Of a stretch of DNA of 64,000 nt, positions 1 to 12,700 are shown one piece after another (positions within the stretch are counted from its first letter, which is position 1; the number at the start of each line of letters is the position of its first letter). This DNA comes from Mimachlamys varia (lineage: Eukaryota > Mollusca > Bivalvia > Pectinida > Pectinidae): the NCBI GenBank assembly GCA_947623455.1, contig OX392534.1:8442001-8506000 (forward strand), given 5' to 3'. The position numbers and the translations under genes were made by a program. The notes beneath the pieces were generated by a model, which did no database searches, was not told where the DNA came from, and saw only the letters and a program-made list of their open reading frames with translations.

Positions 1-433
1 TAGTCACCTGGCTACTTGGGAATACTTGGGTAGTCACCTGGCTACATGTGAATACTTGGGTAGTCACCTGGCTACATGTGAATATTTGGGTAGTCACCTG
101 GCTACATGTGAATACTTAGTAGTCACCTGGCTACATGTGAATACTTGGGTAGTCATCTGGCTACATGTTTATATTTAGGTAGTCACCTGGCTACATGTGA
201 ATACTTAGGTAGTCACCTGGCTACATGTGAATACTTGGGTAGTCACCTGGCTACATGTGAATACTTGGGTAGTCACCTGGCTACATGTGAATACTTAGGT
301 AGTCACCTGGCTACATGTGAATACTTGGGTAGTCACCTGGCTACATGTGAATACTTAGTAGTCACCTGGCTACATGTGAATACTTAGTAGTCACCTGGCT
401 ACATGTGAATACTTAGGTAGTCACCTGGCTACC
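1..433. repeat. 30-bp tandem array
   Basis: About 14 copies of a 30-bp unit whose core is CACCTGGCTACATGTGAATA. The array runs off the left edge of the window. A few units have lost one base (TTAGTAGTC instead of TTGGGTAGTC). Because 30 is a multiple of three, a long repetitive reading frame exists, but I do not regard it as a gene. On the minus strand each unit carries CAGGTGACTA, a weak 5' splice-site-like string. Confidence 0.95.
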
Positions 434-1055
434 TGCTGTACTGTAATGGATAGTCTGTGCATACCAAGGCGAATGAATTCTGCGTCTGACCCCGACACCA
501 TATCTGGTTTGGGACCACACCATCAAAATGTCTAAGTCTGGTGTTAGGGCCAGACGAAACTCGGGCTAAGTACAAAGTATGTTTATTATGTAGATCATGT
601 GTATTAAGTATTGAGTTGAATAAACTATGTGTTTGTAAGTTACTATATATATATATAAGACTATCACAGCTGTGACGGCATTGTACAGCTGTGATCCTAT
701 TCAAGAAAGTAAATACACTATGCACACATATAACTGACGGGTTTAGTTTTTATAGACGGTTCAGAGGTATCGATAGAAGACACGACTAACTCGAGGATAA
801 ATGTATTATTAAAGGAATAAAAAAAACGTGCTTTCAACATTAATAAGGTCGTAACACCGTTGACTTTCTGGACAGGAACCGTGTTAGTCCGTGTAGGTTA
901 AATAATCGTACTGTATTTACAAACTAATGTTACAATGATGACAGTAGGTGTTCTCCCACATCAATTGACTTCGACTATTGTTAATTTGTTATCAACCACA
1001 ACTTTCCTTGATACATGAAACCGTAGACAATTTCTCTATCGATTACAATTTACAC
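434..1055. other. Non-coding spacer with one diverged foldback-repeat copy
   Basis: No gene is supported. Positions about 480-570 hold a diverged copy of the foldback repeat found at 1056-1290: the same GACACCATATCTG start and the same AGTCTGGTGTTAGGGCCAGA end. The rest is AT-rich with a short (TA)n run near 645. Confidence 0.6.
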
Positions 1056-1290
1056 TAGCCCGAGTTTGCTCTGGCCCCGACACCATATCTGCTTTCGGCC
1101 CACACCAGACATCTATCTGTCAAAATGTTTAAGTCTGGTGTTAGGGCCAGATGAAACTCGGGCTACACCAGACATCTATCTGTCAAAATGTCTAAGTCTG
1201 GTGTTAGGGCCAGAGCAAACTCGGGCTACACCAGACATCTATCTGTCAAAATGTCTAATTCTGGTGTAAGGGCCAGATGGGCCACTCGGG
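1056..1290. repeat. Foldback element expanded as 63-bp tandem copies
   Basis: Starts with TAGCCCGAGTTTGCTCTGGC at 1056. The reverse complement of that end closes the repeats (GGGCCAGAGCAAACTCGGGC near 1207). Inside each copy, ACACCAGAC and GTCTGGTGT form a second, shorter hairpin. The internal part is repeated at exact 63-bp spacing (starts 1102, 1165, 1228). It looks like a small inverted-repeat element whose inner segment was tandemly duplicated. Confidence 0.8.
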
Positions 1291-1407
1291 CATAATTTAC
1301 ACCATCATAACTTGTAAGAAAATTGTACAAAATAAAAACATAATTGATAATAACAGTGTAAAAATATGTCAGAGTCTACTCGACAGCTGCACAGATCTCC
1401 AACATTG

Positions 1408-1435
1408 GGGAAATTGGGGGGGGGGGGGGGGGGGG
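1408..1435 (+). repeat. Poly-G tract
   Basis: An almost uninterrupted run of more than 20 G on the plus strand, next to GGGGAAATT. It could form a G-quadruplex and is a likely site of length error in sequencing. It lies just 3' (minus strand) of the candidate exon at 1480-1607. Confidence 0.85.
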
Positions 1436-1479
1436 CGGGCTGCACGGGTGAGGAGACCAACATTTAAAAAGACACCTAC

Positions 1480-1607
1480 CGGCAGGAAAGATGATGACCA
1501 AGAGGAGACAAAGAGAACAGCCGGTCAGACATCCTCCCAGACAGCACAGTCCGGCCTCTGGTTCAACTGTAATATAACCAGAATTATCACTACCACAACC
1601 ATAAAGT
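1480..1607 (-). CDS. Candidate terminal exon of the unrecognised minus-strand gene (19735-20283)
   Basis: Two readings fit a phase-1 upstream exon. (a) Acceptor TATCTCTACAG before 1607: coding 1607-1525 gives a short hydrophobic stretch (FMVVVVIILVILQL) then NQRPDCAVWEDV and a TGA stop; this acceptor has the better pyrimidine tract. (b) Acceptor GTTATATTACAG before 1566: coding 1566-1480 gives a Cys-rich hydrophobic stretch (CCLGGCLTGCSLCLLLVII) ending at a donor GCCG|GTAGGT, so more exons would lie off the left edge. Each reading gives a membrane-like segment after the acidic end of the 19735-19917 exon. The partner exon is 18 kb away, so the link rests on phase and protein logic only. Confidence 0.4.
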
Positions 1608-2529
1608 CTGTAGAGATACATATCAATAAAATAAGAGTAGACATTGAAAATTGGGGGAAACAATGAAATAAATCGACACGTTTTCGTCATGGGCGGAACT
1701 ACAAACACCCTTTATTAGACTTGTACCATACACGTGTGCTTATTGAATGGTTCAAGCACATCCTCTAAAGATACACTTAATGCTATTGGTAATTAATCGA
1801 AAAACAACAACTTCCATCAGTTATGGAGATTTTATTGGGTGTAATTGATGGAAGTTCAGTCGATATTAGTAGAGATGATATATCTAGTAGAGTTACGTCA
1901 CCTCTTCTGCTCCAGAAATAAACACTGGCCTGACTACATGCCGAAGTTCATGAAGTGAGTGAAGCCAAAAAACAGCCGACAATTAGACCCACATTATCTC
2001 CTGTTTCATAAGTAACAATATCTACAGGTGTAAGGTTAAACGAGGTGAAAACTAGGAGATAATGATGACAGGAATCGGTTACGAAACGAATAAACAGTTA
2101 ATGGGAACCATTAACCCTTAATTAATATTACAAATATGACGGTAATGGACAGATTATGTGGTGAATTTTGAAGTAATGAAAACAGGTCACGTATACAAAG
2201 AAAAGAAAATTAATATTAAATTCGGAAGGAAAATTAAATTGGAACTTAATTTAAATGTCTACACAGCAATGACACAGCTACATAAAATTCATACGAGAAA
2301 TCCTTAATTAATCTGTTTTTGATGACTGTTCTTTTATTTCATGTATTTGTGTTTATGTTTGGGTACCATTCTACAGCAGACCAGCACGCGATAGTATGTA
2401 CGCTAACAGACCAGGTCGTCGAAGTCTGGTCGATATTTGTCTGAAATATTTATGATTTTGTTTCAAGTAACGTCTGTTGGCGTAATGGTAATACAAAGTC
2501 GTGATTGACTCAGAATGTATCTTATCTGT
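1608..2529. other. AT-rich spacer
   Basis: I see no gene, long repeat or RNA here. Frames are short and broken. Two near-identical strings (AACTTCCATCAGTTATGGAG at 1809 and the inverted form TAATTGATGGAAGTTCAG near 1840) make a small imperfect hairpin. Confidence 0.5.
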
Positions 2530-2845
2530 CCAGGAAACACTCCGAGACACCGGTGCTACTTGTCCCGGAACACTCCGAGGTACCGGTGCTACTTGTCCCG
2601 GAACACTCCGAGGTAGCGGTGCTACTTGTCCCGGAACACTCCGAGACACCGGTGCTACTTGTCCCGGAACACTCCGAGACACCGGTGCTACTTGTCCCGG
2701 AACACTCCGAGGTACCGGTGCTACTTGTCCCGGAACACTCCGAGACTCCGAAGTACAATCCCCGGAACACTCCGAGACTCCGAAGTACAATCCCCGGAAC
2801 ACTCCGAGACTTCAAAGTACAATCTCCGGAACACTCCACGAATCA
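2530..2845. repeat. 33/32-bp tandem array
   Basis: About seven 33-bp units built around GGTGCTACTTGTCCCGGAAC, followed by three diverged 32-bp units in which the middle is replaced by CCGAAGTACAATCCCCGGAA. ACACTCCGAG is shared by all. A single inverted core (CTCGGAGTGTTC, about 2868) lies just beyond. The 33-bp period keeps several frames open on both strands; I regard those frames as artefacts. Confidence 0.95.
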
Positions 2846-3765
2846 GATTGATACTTGGTCTGAAATACTCGGAGTGTTCTACGATAACACCACTCTATGA
2901 TTAATCTTGAATTCAAGCCGAAATAGTTTCCTGATAAAATGTATTGCCCCGGGATCTTAAGATTTAGAATGTCGCTTTGTTTATTGCAAGTCTATTGTTG
3001 CAGTAAATCTGATAAAGACCGACCGGACACTGACTAAATTGGCGTTGACCTTTAACAATGGCCACCAAATGACCGAAACACAGTATCAATTTAAATTACC
3101 CCAATCTACAATGCCCTGAGTGCTAAATCATGAACGTAGACATTTATCACACTCTTAATATATATGTGTACAACAAGGGAACTCGTGGTACAAAGACAAA
3201 GGAAACTGACACAAAAGGTAAAGAACGAGAAGAACTGATTGAAAGGATATTGGAAGAGAGCAACGAAGAAAGTAGGATAAAACCATGAAGTACGAAAGAG
3301 CTGCAATCATAGGAATGGGTTGGGTGGAATTCTCAGGAATTCGGAAGAAGTACCAAGCCGAGAATAATAAAGATTTGGATGAAGCTATGAACAAGGATTG
3401 AGAACAGGGGAACTTTAGATTAGCAATCAGGAATGAGGGGGGAACATTTAAGGAATTCGAGAATGAATTGGTTTGAAGACGTTTGGGGGATTGTTGGGGA
3501 AATGTAAAGAAACTAAATAGAATGAAGGAAGACCGAGAGGACTTGATTATGAGAAATTGGTTGGCTAGTCGGAAGTATACTTAATAAAAAGATATAAAGA
3601 CTTAAGGGGTACCTTATAAAATATTCCGGGAACAAAGAGATGTATGCCATACAAGACGCCTCTTCAATTTTATATTGAAAAAATATCCCACCATAACGTT
3701 GGTTTTATGCAACCGTTTATATATATATGAAGATTGCCTTCAATACATCCAGATTTAATTTCTTC
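2846..3765. other. Spacer with a possible decayed coding segment (3130-3560)
   Basis: From an ATG at 3130 the plus strand is open for 52 codons and rich in Lys and Glu (EREELIERILEESNEESR), ending with TGA at 3286. An overlapping frame from ATG 3285 continues with a similar charged composition for 38 codons, and the frame reopens again further on. This pattern would fit a frameshifted remnant of a helix-rich protein, but I cannot name a family and the run could be chance. Confidence 0.25.
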
Positions 3766-6700
3766 TTTTACTATATAGTTGTCTGTCAAAGAAGTGTTAT
3801 AAAGTAACTTTTACTATATAGTTGTCTGTCACAGAAGTGTTATAACGTAACTTTTACTATATAGTTGTCTGTCACAGAAGTGTTATAAAGTAACTTTTAC
3901 AATATAGTTGTCTGTCACAGAAGTGTTATAGCAGTAACTTTTACTATATAGTTGTCTGTCACAGAAGTGTTATAAAGTAACTTTTACTATATAGTTGTCT
4001 GTCACAGAAGTGTTATAAAGTAACTTTTACTATATAGTTGTCTGTCACAGAAGTGTTATAAAGTAACTTTTACCATATAGTTGTCTGTCACAGAAGTGTT
4101 ATAAAGTAACTTTTACCATATAGTTGTCTGTCACAGAAGTGTTATAAAGTAACTTTTACTATATAGTTGTCTGTCACAGAAGTGTTATAGCAGTAACTTT
4201 TACTATATAGTTGTCTGTCACAGAAGTGTTATAAAGTAACTTTTACCATATAGTTGTCTGTCACAGAAGTGTTATAAAGTAACTTTTACCATATAGTTGT
4301 CTGTCAATGAAGTGTTATAAAGTAACTTTTACAATATAGTTGTCTGTCACAGAAGTGTTATAGCAGTAACTTTTACTATATAGTTGTCTGTCACAGAAGT
4401 GTTATAAAGTAACTTTTACTATATAGTTGTCTGTCACAGAAGTGTTATAAAGTAACTTTTACTATATAGTTGTCTGTCACAGAAGTGTTATAAAGTAACT
4501 TTTACTATATAGTTGTCTGTCACAGAAGTGTTATAGCAGTAACTTTTACTATATAGTTGTCTGTCACAGAAGTGTTATAAAGTAACTTTTACCATATAGT
4601 TGTCTGTCACAGAAGTGTTATAAAGTAACTTTTACCATATAGTTGTCTGTCAATGAAGTGTTATAAAGTAACTTTTACAATATAGTTGTCTGTCACAGAA
4701 GTGTTATAGCAGTAACTTTTACTATATAGTTGTCTGTCACAGAAGTGTTATAAAGTAACTTTTACTATATAGTTGTCTGTCACAGAAGTGTTATAAAGTA
4801 ACTTTTACTATATAGTTGTCTGTCACAGAAGTGTTATAAAGTAACTTTTACTATATAGTTGTCTGTCACAGAAGTGTTATAAAGTAACTTTTACAATAAA
4901 GTTGTCTGTCACAGAAGTGTTATAAAGTAACTTTTATTATATACTTGTCTGTCACAGAAGTGTTATAAAGTAACTTTTACTATATAGTTGTCTGTCACAG
5001 AAGTGTTATAAAGTAACTTTTACAATAAAGTTGTCTGTCACAGAAGTGTTATAAAGTAACTTTTATTATATACTTGTCTGTCACAGAAGTGTTATAAAGT
5101 AACTTTTACTATATAGTTGTCTGTCACAGAAGTGTTATAAAGTAACTTTTACAATAAAGTTGTCTGTCACAGAAGTGTTATAAAGTAACTTTTACAATAT
5201 AGTTGCCTGTCACAGAAGTGTTATAAAGTAACTTTTACAATATAGTTGTCTGTCACAGAAGTGTTATAAAGTAACTTTTACAATATAGTTGTCTGTCACA
5301 GAAGTGTTATAAAGTAACTTTTACTATATAGTTGTCTGTCACAGAAGTGTTATAAAGTAACTTTTACTATATAGTTGTCTGTCACAGAAGTGTTATAAAG
5401 TAACTTTTACTATATAGTTGTCTGTCACAGAAGTGTTATAAAGTAACTTTTACTATATAGTTGTCTGTCACAGAAGTGTTATAAAGTAACTTTTACTATA
5501 TAGTTGTCTATCACAGAAGTGTTATAACATAACTTGTACTATATAGTTGTCTGATACAGAAGTGTTATAAAGTAACTTTTACAATAAAGTTGTCTGTCAC
5601 AGAAGTGTTATAAAGTAACTTTTACTATATAGTTGTCTATCACAGAAGTGTTATAAAGTAACTTTTACTATATAGTTGTCTGTCACAGAAGTGTTATAAA
5701 GTAACTTTTACTATATAGTTGTCTGTCACAGAAGTGTTATAAAGTAACTTTTACTATATAGTTGTCTGTCACAGAAGTGTTATAAAGTAACTTTTACAAT
5801 ATAGTTGTCTGTCACAGAAGTGTTATAAAGTAACTTTTACTATATAGTTGTCTGTCACAGAAGTGTTATAAAGTAACTTTTACAATATAGTTGTCTGTCA
5901 CAGAAGTGTTATAAAGTAACTTTTACTATATAGTTGTCTGTCACAGAAGTGTTATAAAGTAACTTTTACAATATAGTTGTCTGTCACAGAAGTGTTATAA
6001 CGTAACTTGTACTATATAGTTGTCTATCACAGAAGTGTTATAACGTAACTTGTACTATATAGTTGTCTGTCACAGAAGTGTTATAAAGTAACTTTTCCTA
6101 TATAGTTGTCTATCACAGAAGTGTTATAACGTAACTTGTACTATATAGTTGTCTGTCACAGAAGTGTTATAAAGTCACTTTTACCATATAGTTGTCTGTC
6201 ACAGAAGTGTTATAAAGTAACTTTTACTATATAGTTGTCTGTCACAGAAGTGTTATAAAGTAACTTTTACAATATAGTTGTCTGTCACAGAAGTGTTATA
6301 AAGTAACTTTTACTATATAGTTGTCTGTCACAGAAGTGTTATAAAGTAACTTTTACTATATAGTTGTCTGTCACAGAAGTGTTATAAAGTAACTTTTACA
6401 ATATAGTTGTCTGTCACAGAAGTGTTATAAAGTAACTTTTACAATATAGTTGTCTGTCACAGAAGTGTTATAAAGTAACTTTTACTATATAGTTGTCTGT
6501 CACAGAAGTGTTATAAAGTAACTTTTACAATATAGTTGTCTGTCACAGAAGTGTTATAGCAGTAACTTTTACTATATAGTTGTCTGTCACAGAAGTGTTA
6601 TAAAGTAACTTTTACAATATAGTTGTCTGTCACAGAAGTGTTATAGCAGTAACTTTTACTATATAGTTGTCTGTCACAGAAGTGTTATAAAGTAACTTTT

Positions 6701-9700
6701 ACTATATAGTTGTCTGTCACAGAAGTGTTATAAAGTAACTTTTACTATATAGTTGTCTGTCACAGAAGTATTGTAAAGTAACTTTTACTATATAGTTGTC
6801 TGTCACAGAAGTGTTATAAAGAAACTTTTACTATATAGTTGTCTGTCACAGAAGTGTTATAAAGTAACTTTTACAATATAGTTGTCTGTCACAGAAGTGT
6901 TATAAAGTCACTTTTACTATATAGTTGTCTGTCACAGAAGTGTTATAAAGTAACTTTTACTATATAGTTGTCTGTCACAGAAGTGTTATAGCAGTAACTT
7001 TTACTATATAGTTGTCTGTCACAGAAGTGTTATAAAGTAACTTTTACTATATAGTTGTCTGTCACAGAAGTGTTATAAAGTAACTTTTACTATATAGTTG
7101 TCTGTCACAGAAGTGTTATAAAGTAACTTTTACTATATAGTTGTCTGTCACAGAAGTGTTATAAAGTAACTTTTACAATATAGTTGTCTGTCACAGAAGT
7201 GTTATAAAGTAACTTTTACTATATAGTTGTCTGTCACAGAAGTGTTATAAAGTAACTTTTACTATATAGTTGTCTGTCACAGAAGTGTTATAAAGTAACT
7301 TTTACAATATAGTTGTCTGTCACAGAAGTGTTATAAAGTAACTTTTACTATATAGTTGTCTGTCACAGAAGTGTTATAGCAGTAACTTTTACTATATAGT
7401 TGTCTGTCACAGAAGTGTTATAAAGTAACTTTTACTATATAGTTGTCTATCACAGAAGTGTTATAACGTAACTTTTACTTTATAGTTGTCTGTCACAGAA
7501 GTGTTATAAAGTAACTTTTACAATATAGTTGTCCGTCACAGAAGTGTTATAAAGTAACTTTTACAATAAAGTTGTCTGTCACAGAAGTGTTATAGCAGTA
7601 ACTTTTACAATATAGTTGTCTGTCACAGAAGTGTTATAAAGTAACTTTTACTATATAGTTGTCTGTCACAGAAGTATTATAGCAGTAACTTTTACAATAT
7701 AGTTGTCTGTCACAGAAGTGTTATAGCAGTAACTTTTACTATATAGTTGTCTGTCACAGAACTGTTATAGCAGTAACTTTTACAACATAGTTGTCTGTCA
7801 CAGAAGTGTTATAGCAGTAACTTTTACAATATAGTTGTCTGTCACAGAAGTGTTATAGCAGTAACTTTTACAATATAGTTGTCTGTCACAGAAGTGTTAT
7901 AGCAGTAACTTTTACAATATAGTTGTCTGTCACAGAAGTGTTATAAAGTAACTTTTACTATATAGTTGTCTGTCACAGAAGTGTAATAAAGTAACTTTTA
8001 CTATATAGTTGTCTGTCACAGAATTGTTATAGCAGTAACTTTTACTATATAGTTGTCTGTCACAGAAGTGTAATAAAGTAACTTTTACTATATAGTTGTC
8101 TGTCACAGAAGTGTTATAGCAGTAACTTTTACAATATAGTTGTCTGTCACAGAAGTGTTATAAAGTAACTTTTACTATATAGTTGTCTGTCACAGAAGTG
8201 TTATAATGTAACTTTTACAATATAGTTGTCTGTCACAGAAGTGTTATAGTGTAACTTTTACTATATAGTTGTCTGTCACAGAAGTGTTATAGAAGTAACT
8301 TTTACTATATAGTTGTCTGTCACAGAAGTGTTATAAAGTAACTTTTACAATATAGTTGTCTGTCACAGAAGTGTTATAAAGTAACTTTTACAATAAAGTT
8401 GTCTGTCACAGAAGTGTTATAGCAGTAACTTTTACTATATAGTTGTCTGTCACAGAAGTGTTATAGCAGTAACTTTTACTATATAGTTGTCTGTCACAGA
8501 AGTGTTATAGCAGTAACTTTTACTATATAGTTGTCTGTCACAGAAGTGTTATAAAGTAACTTTTACTATATAGTTGTCTGTCACAGAAGTGTTATAAAGT
8601 AACTTTTACTATATAGTTGTCTGTCACAGAAGTGTTATAAAGTAACTTTTACAATATAGTTGTCTGTCACAGAAGTGTTATAAAGTAACTTTTACTATAT
8701 AGTTGTCTGTCACAGAAGTGTTATAGCAGTAACTTTTACAATATAGTTGTCTGTCACAGAAGTGTTATAAAGTAACTTTTACTATATAGTTGTCTGTCAC
8801 AGAAGTGTTATAAAGTAACTTTTACTGTATAGTTGTCTGTCACAGAAGCATTATAAAGTAACTTTTACTATATAGTTGTCTGTCACAGAAGTGTTATAAA
8901 GTAACTTTTACTATATAGTTGTCTGTCACAGAAGTATTATAAAGTAACTTTTACTATATAGTTGTCTGTCACAGAAGTGTTATAGCAGTAACTTTTACAA
9001 TATAGTTGTCTGTCACAGAAGTGTTATAGCAGTAACTTTTACTATATAGTTGTCTGTCACAGAAGTGTTATAAAGTAACTTTTACAATATAGTTGTCTGT
9101 CACAGAAGTGTTATAAAGTAACTTTTACAATAAAGTTGTCTGTCACAGAAGTGTTATAGCAGTAACTTTTACTATATAGTTGTCTGTCACAGAAGTGTTA
9201 TAAAGTAACTTTTACTATATAGTTGTCTGTCACAGAAGTGTTATAAAGTAACTTTTACTATATAGTTGTCTGTCACAGAAGTGTTATAAAGTAACTTTTA
9301 CAATATAGTTGTCTGTCACAGAAGTGTTATAAAGTAACTTTTACAATAAAGTTGTCTGTCACAGAAGTGTTATAGCAGTAACTTTTACAATATAGTTGTC
9401 TGCCACAGAAGTGTTATAGCAGTAACTTTTACAATATAGTTGTCTGTCACAGAAGTGTTATAGCAGTAACTTTTACTATATAGTTGTCTGCCACAGAAGT
9501 GTTATAGCAGTAACTTTTACAGTATAGTTGTCTGCCACAGAACTGTTATAGCAGTAACTTTTACAATATAGTTGTCTGCCACAGAACTGTTATAGCAGTA
9601 ACTTTTACAATATAGTTGTCTGCCACAGAAGTGTTATAGCAGTAACTTTTACAGTATAGTTGTCTGTCACAGAAGTGTTATAAAGTAACTTTTACTATAT

Positions 9701-12700
9701 AGTTGTCTGTCACAGAAGTGTTATAAAGTCACTTTTACTATATAGTTGTCTGCCACAGAACTGTTATAGCAGTAACTTTTACTATATAGTTGTCTGTCAC
9801 AGAAGTGTTATAATGTAACTTTTACTATATAGTTGTCTGCCACAGAACTGTTATAGCAGTAACTTTTACTATATAGTTGTCTGTCACAGAAGTGTTATAG
9901 CAGTAACTTTTACTATATAGTTGTCTGTCACAGAAGTGTTATAAAGTCACTTTTACTATATAGTTGTCTGTCACAGAAGTGTTATAGCAGTAACTTTTAC
10001 TATATAGTTGTCTGTCACAGAAGTGTTATAAAGTCACTTTTACTATATAGTTGTCTGTCACAGAAGTGTTATAAAGTCACTTTTACTATATAGTTGTCTG
10101 TCACAGAAGTGTTATAGCAGTAACTTTTACAATATAGTTGTCTGCCACAGAAGTGTTATAGCAGTAACTTTTACAATATAGTTGTCTGTCACAGAAGTGT
10201 TATAAAGTAACTTTTACTATATAGTTGTCTGTCACAGAAGTGTTATAACGTAACTTTTACTATATAGTTGTCTGTCACAGAAGTGTTATAGCAGTAACTT
10301 TTACAATATAGTTGTCTGTCACAGAAGTGTTATAAAGTAACTTTTACTATATAGTTGTCTGTCACAGAAGTGTTATAGCAGTAACTTTTACAATATAGTT
10401 GTCTGTCACAGAAGTGTTATAAAGTAACTTTTACAATATAGTTGTCTGTCACAGAAGTGTTATAGCAGTAACTTTTACTATATAGTTGTCTGCCACAGAA
10501 GTGTTATAGCAGTAACTTTTACAATATAGTTGTCTGCCACAGAACTGTTATAGCAGTAACTTTTACTATATAGTTGTCTGTCACAGAAGTGTTATAAAGT
10601 AACTTTTACTATATAGTTGTCTGTCACAGAAGTGTTATAAAGTAACTTTTACAATATAGTTGTCTGTCACAGAAGTATTATAAAGTAACTTTTACTATAT
10701 AGTTGTCTGTCAGAGAAGTGTTATAGCAGAAACTTTTACAATATAGTTGTCTGTCACAGAAGTGTTATAAAGTAACTTTTACAATATAGTTGTCTGTCAC
10801 AGAAGTATTATAACGTAACTTTTACTATATAGTTGTCTGTCACAGAAGTGTTATAAAGTAACTTTTACTATATAGTTGTCTGTCACAGAAGTGTTATAAA
10901 GTCACTTTTACAATATAGTTGTCTAAACAGAAGTGTTATAGCAGTAACTTTTACAATATAGTTGTCTGTCACAGAAGCATTATAACGTAACTTTTACTGT
11001 CACAGAAGTGTTATAAAGTAACTTTTACAATATAGTTGTCTGTCACAGAAGTGTTATAAAGTAACTTTTACAATAAAGTTGTCTGTCACAGAAGTGTTAT
11101 AGCAGTAACTTTTACTATATAGTTGTCTGTCACAGAAGTGTTATAAAGTAACTTTTACTATATAGTTGTCTGTCACAGAAGTGTTATAAAGTAACTTTTA
11201 CTATATAGTTGTCTGTCACAGAAGTGTTATAAAGTAACTTTTACAATATAGTTGTCTGTCACAGAAGTGTTATAAAGTAACTTTTACAATAAAGTTGTCT
11301 GTCACAGAAGTGTTATAGCAGTAACTTTTACAATATAGTTGTCTGCCACAGAAGTGTTATAGCAGTAACTTTTACAATATAGTTGTCTGTCACAGAAGTG
11401 TTATAGCAGTAACTTTTACTATATAGTTGTCTGCCACAGAAGTGTTATAGCAGTAACTTTTACAGTATAGTTGTCTGCCACAGAACTGTTATAGCAGTAA
11501 CTTTTACAATATAGTTGTCTGCCACAGAACTGTTATAGCAGTAACTTTTACAATATAGTTGTCTGCCACAGAAGTGTTATAGCAGTAACTTTTACAGTAT
11601 AGTTGTCTGTCACAGAAGTGTTATAAAGTAACTTTTACTATATAGTTGTCTGTCACAGAAGTGTTATAAAGTCACTTTTACTATATAGTTGTCTGCCACA
11701 GAACTGTTATAGCAGTAACTTTTACTATATAGTTGTCTGTCACAGAAGTGTTATAGCAGTAACTTTTACTATATAGTTGTCTGTCACAGAAGTGTTATAA
11801 AGTCACTTTTACTATATAGTTGTCTGTCACAGAAGTGTTATAAAGTCACTTTTACTATATAGTTGTCTGTCACAGAAGTGTTATAGCAGTAACTTTTACA
11901 ATATAGTTGTCTGCCACAGAAGTGTTATAGCAGTAACTTTTACAATATAGTTGTCTGTCACAGAAGTGTTATAAAGTAACTTTTACTATATAGTTGTCTG
12001 TCACAGAAGTGTTATAACGTAACTTTTACTATATAGTTGTCTGTCACAGAAGTGTTATAGCAGTAACTTTTACAATATAGTTGTCTGTCACAGAAGTGTT
12101 ATAAAGTAACTTTTACTATATAGTTGTCTGTCACAGAAGTGTTATAGCAGTAACTTTTACAATATAGTTGTCTGTCACAGAAGTGTTATAAAGTAACTTT
12201 TACAATATAGTTGTCTGTCACAGAAGTGTTATAGCAGTAACTTTTACTATATAGTTGTCTGCCACAGAAGTGTTATAGCAGTAACTTTTACAATATAGTT
12301 GTCTGCCACAGAACTGTTATAGCAGTAACTTTTACTATATAGTTGTCTGTCACAGAAGTGTTATAAAGTAACTTTTACTATATAGTTGTCTGTCACAGAA
12401 GTGTTATAGCAGTAACTTTTACAATATAGTTGTCTGTCACAGAAGTGTTATAGCAGTAACTTTTACAATATAGTTGTCTGTCACAGAAGTGTTATAAAGT
12501 AACTTTTACTATACAGTTGTCTGTCACAGAAGTGTTATAGCAGTAACTTTTACTATATAGTTGTCTGTCACAGAAGTGTTATAAAGTAACTTTTACAATA
12601 TAGTTGTCTGTCACAGAAGTGTTATAAAGTAACTTTTACAATATAGTTGTCTGCCACAGAAGTGTTTTAGCAGTAACTTTTACAATATAGTTGTCTGTCA

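Noticed and set aside
145..387. Repetitive frame over the 30-bp array
   Set aside because: Same artefact: period divisible by three, no start context, no homology, and the frame is lost where a unit has a single-base deletion.
1277..1666. Plus-strand frame of 129 codons through the poly-G tract
   Set aside because: The frame depends on the length of the G run, has no start context and overlaps better splice signals on the other strand.
2371..2904. Several overlapping frames over the 33-bp array
   Set aside because: Open frames occur in several frames and on both strands at once, which is a sign of repeat periodicity rather than coding.
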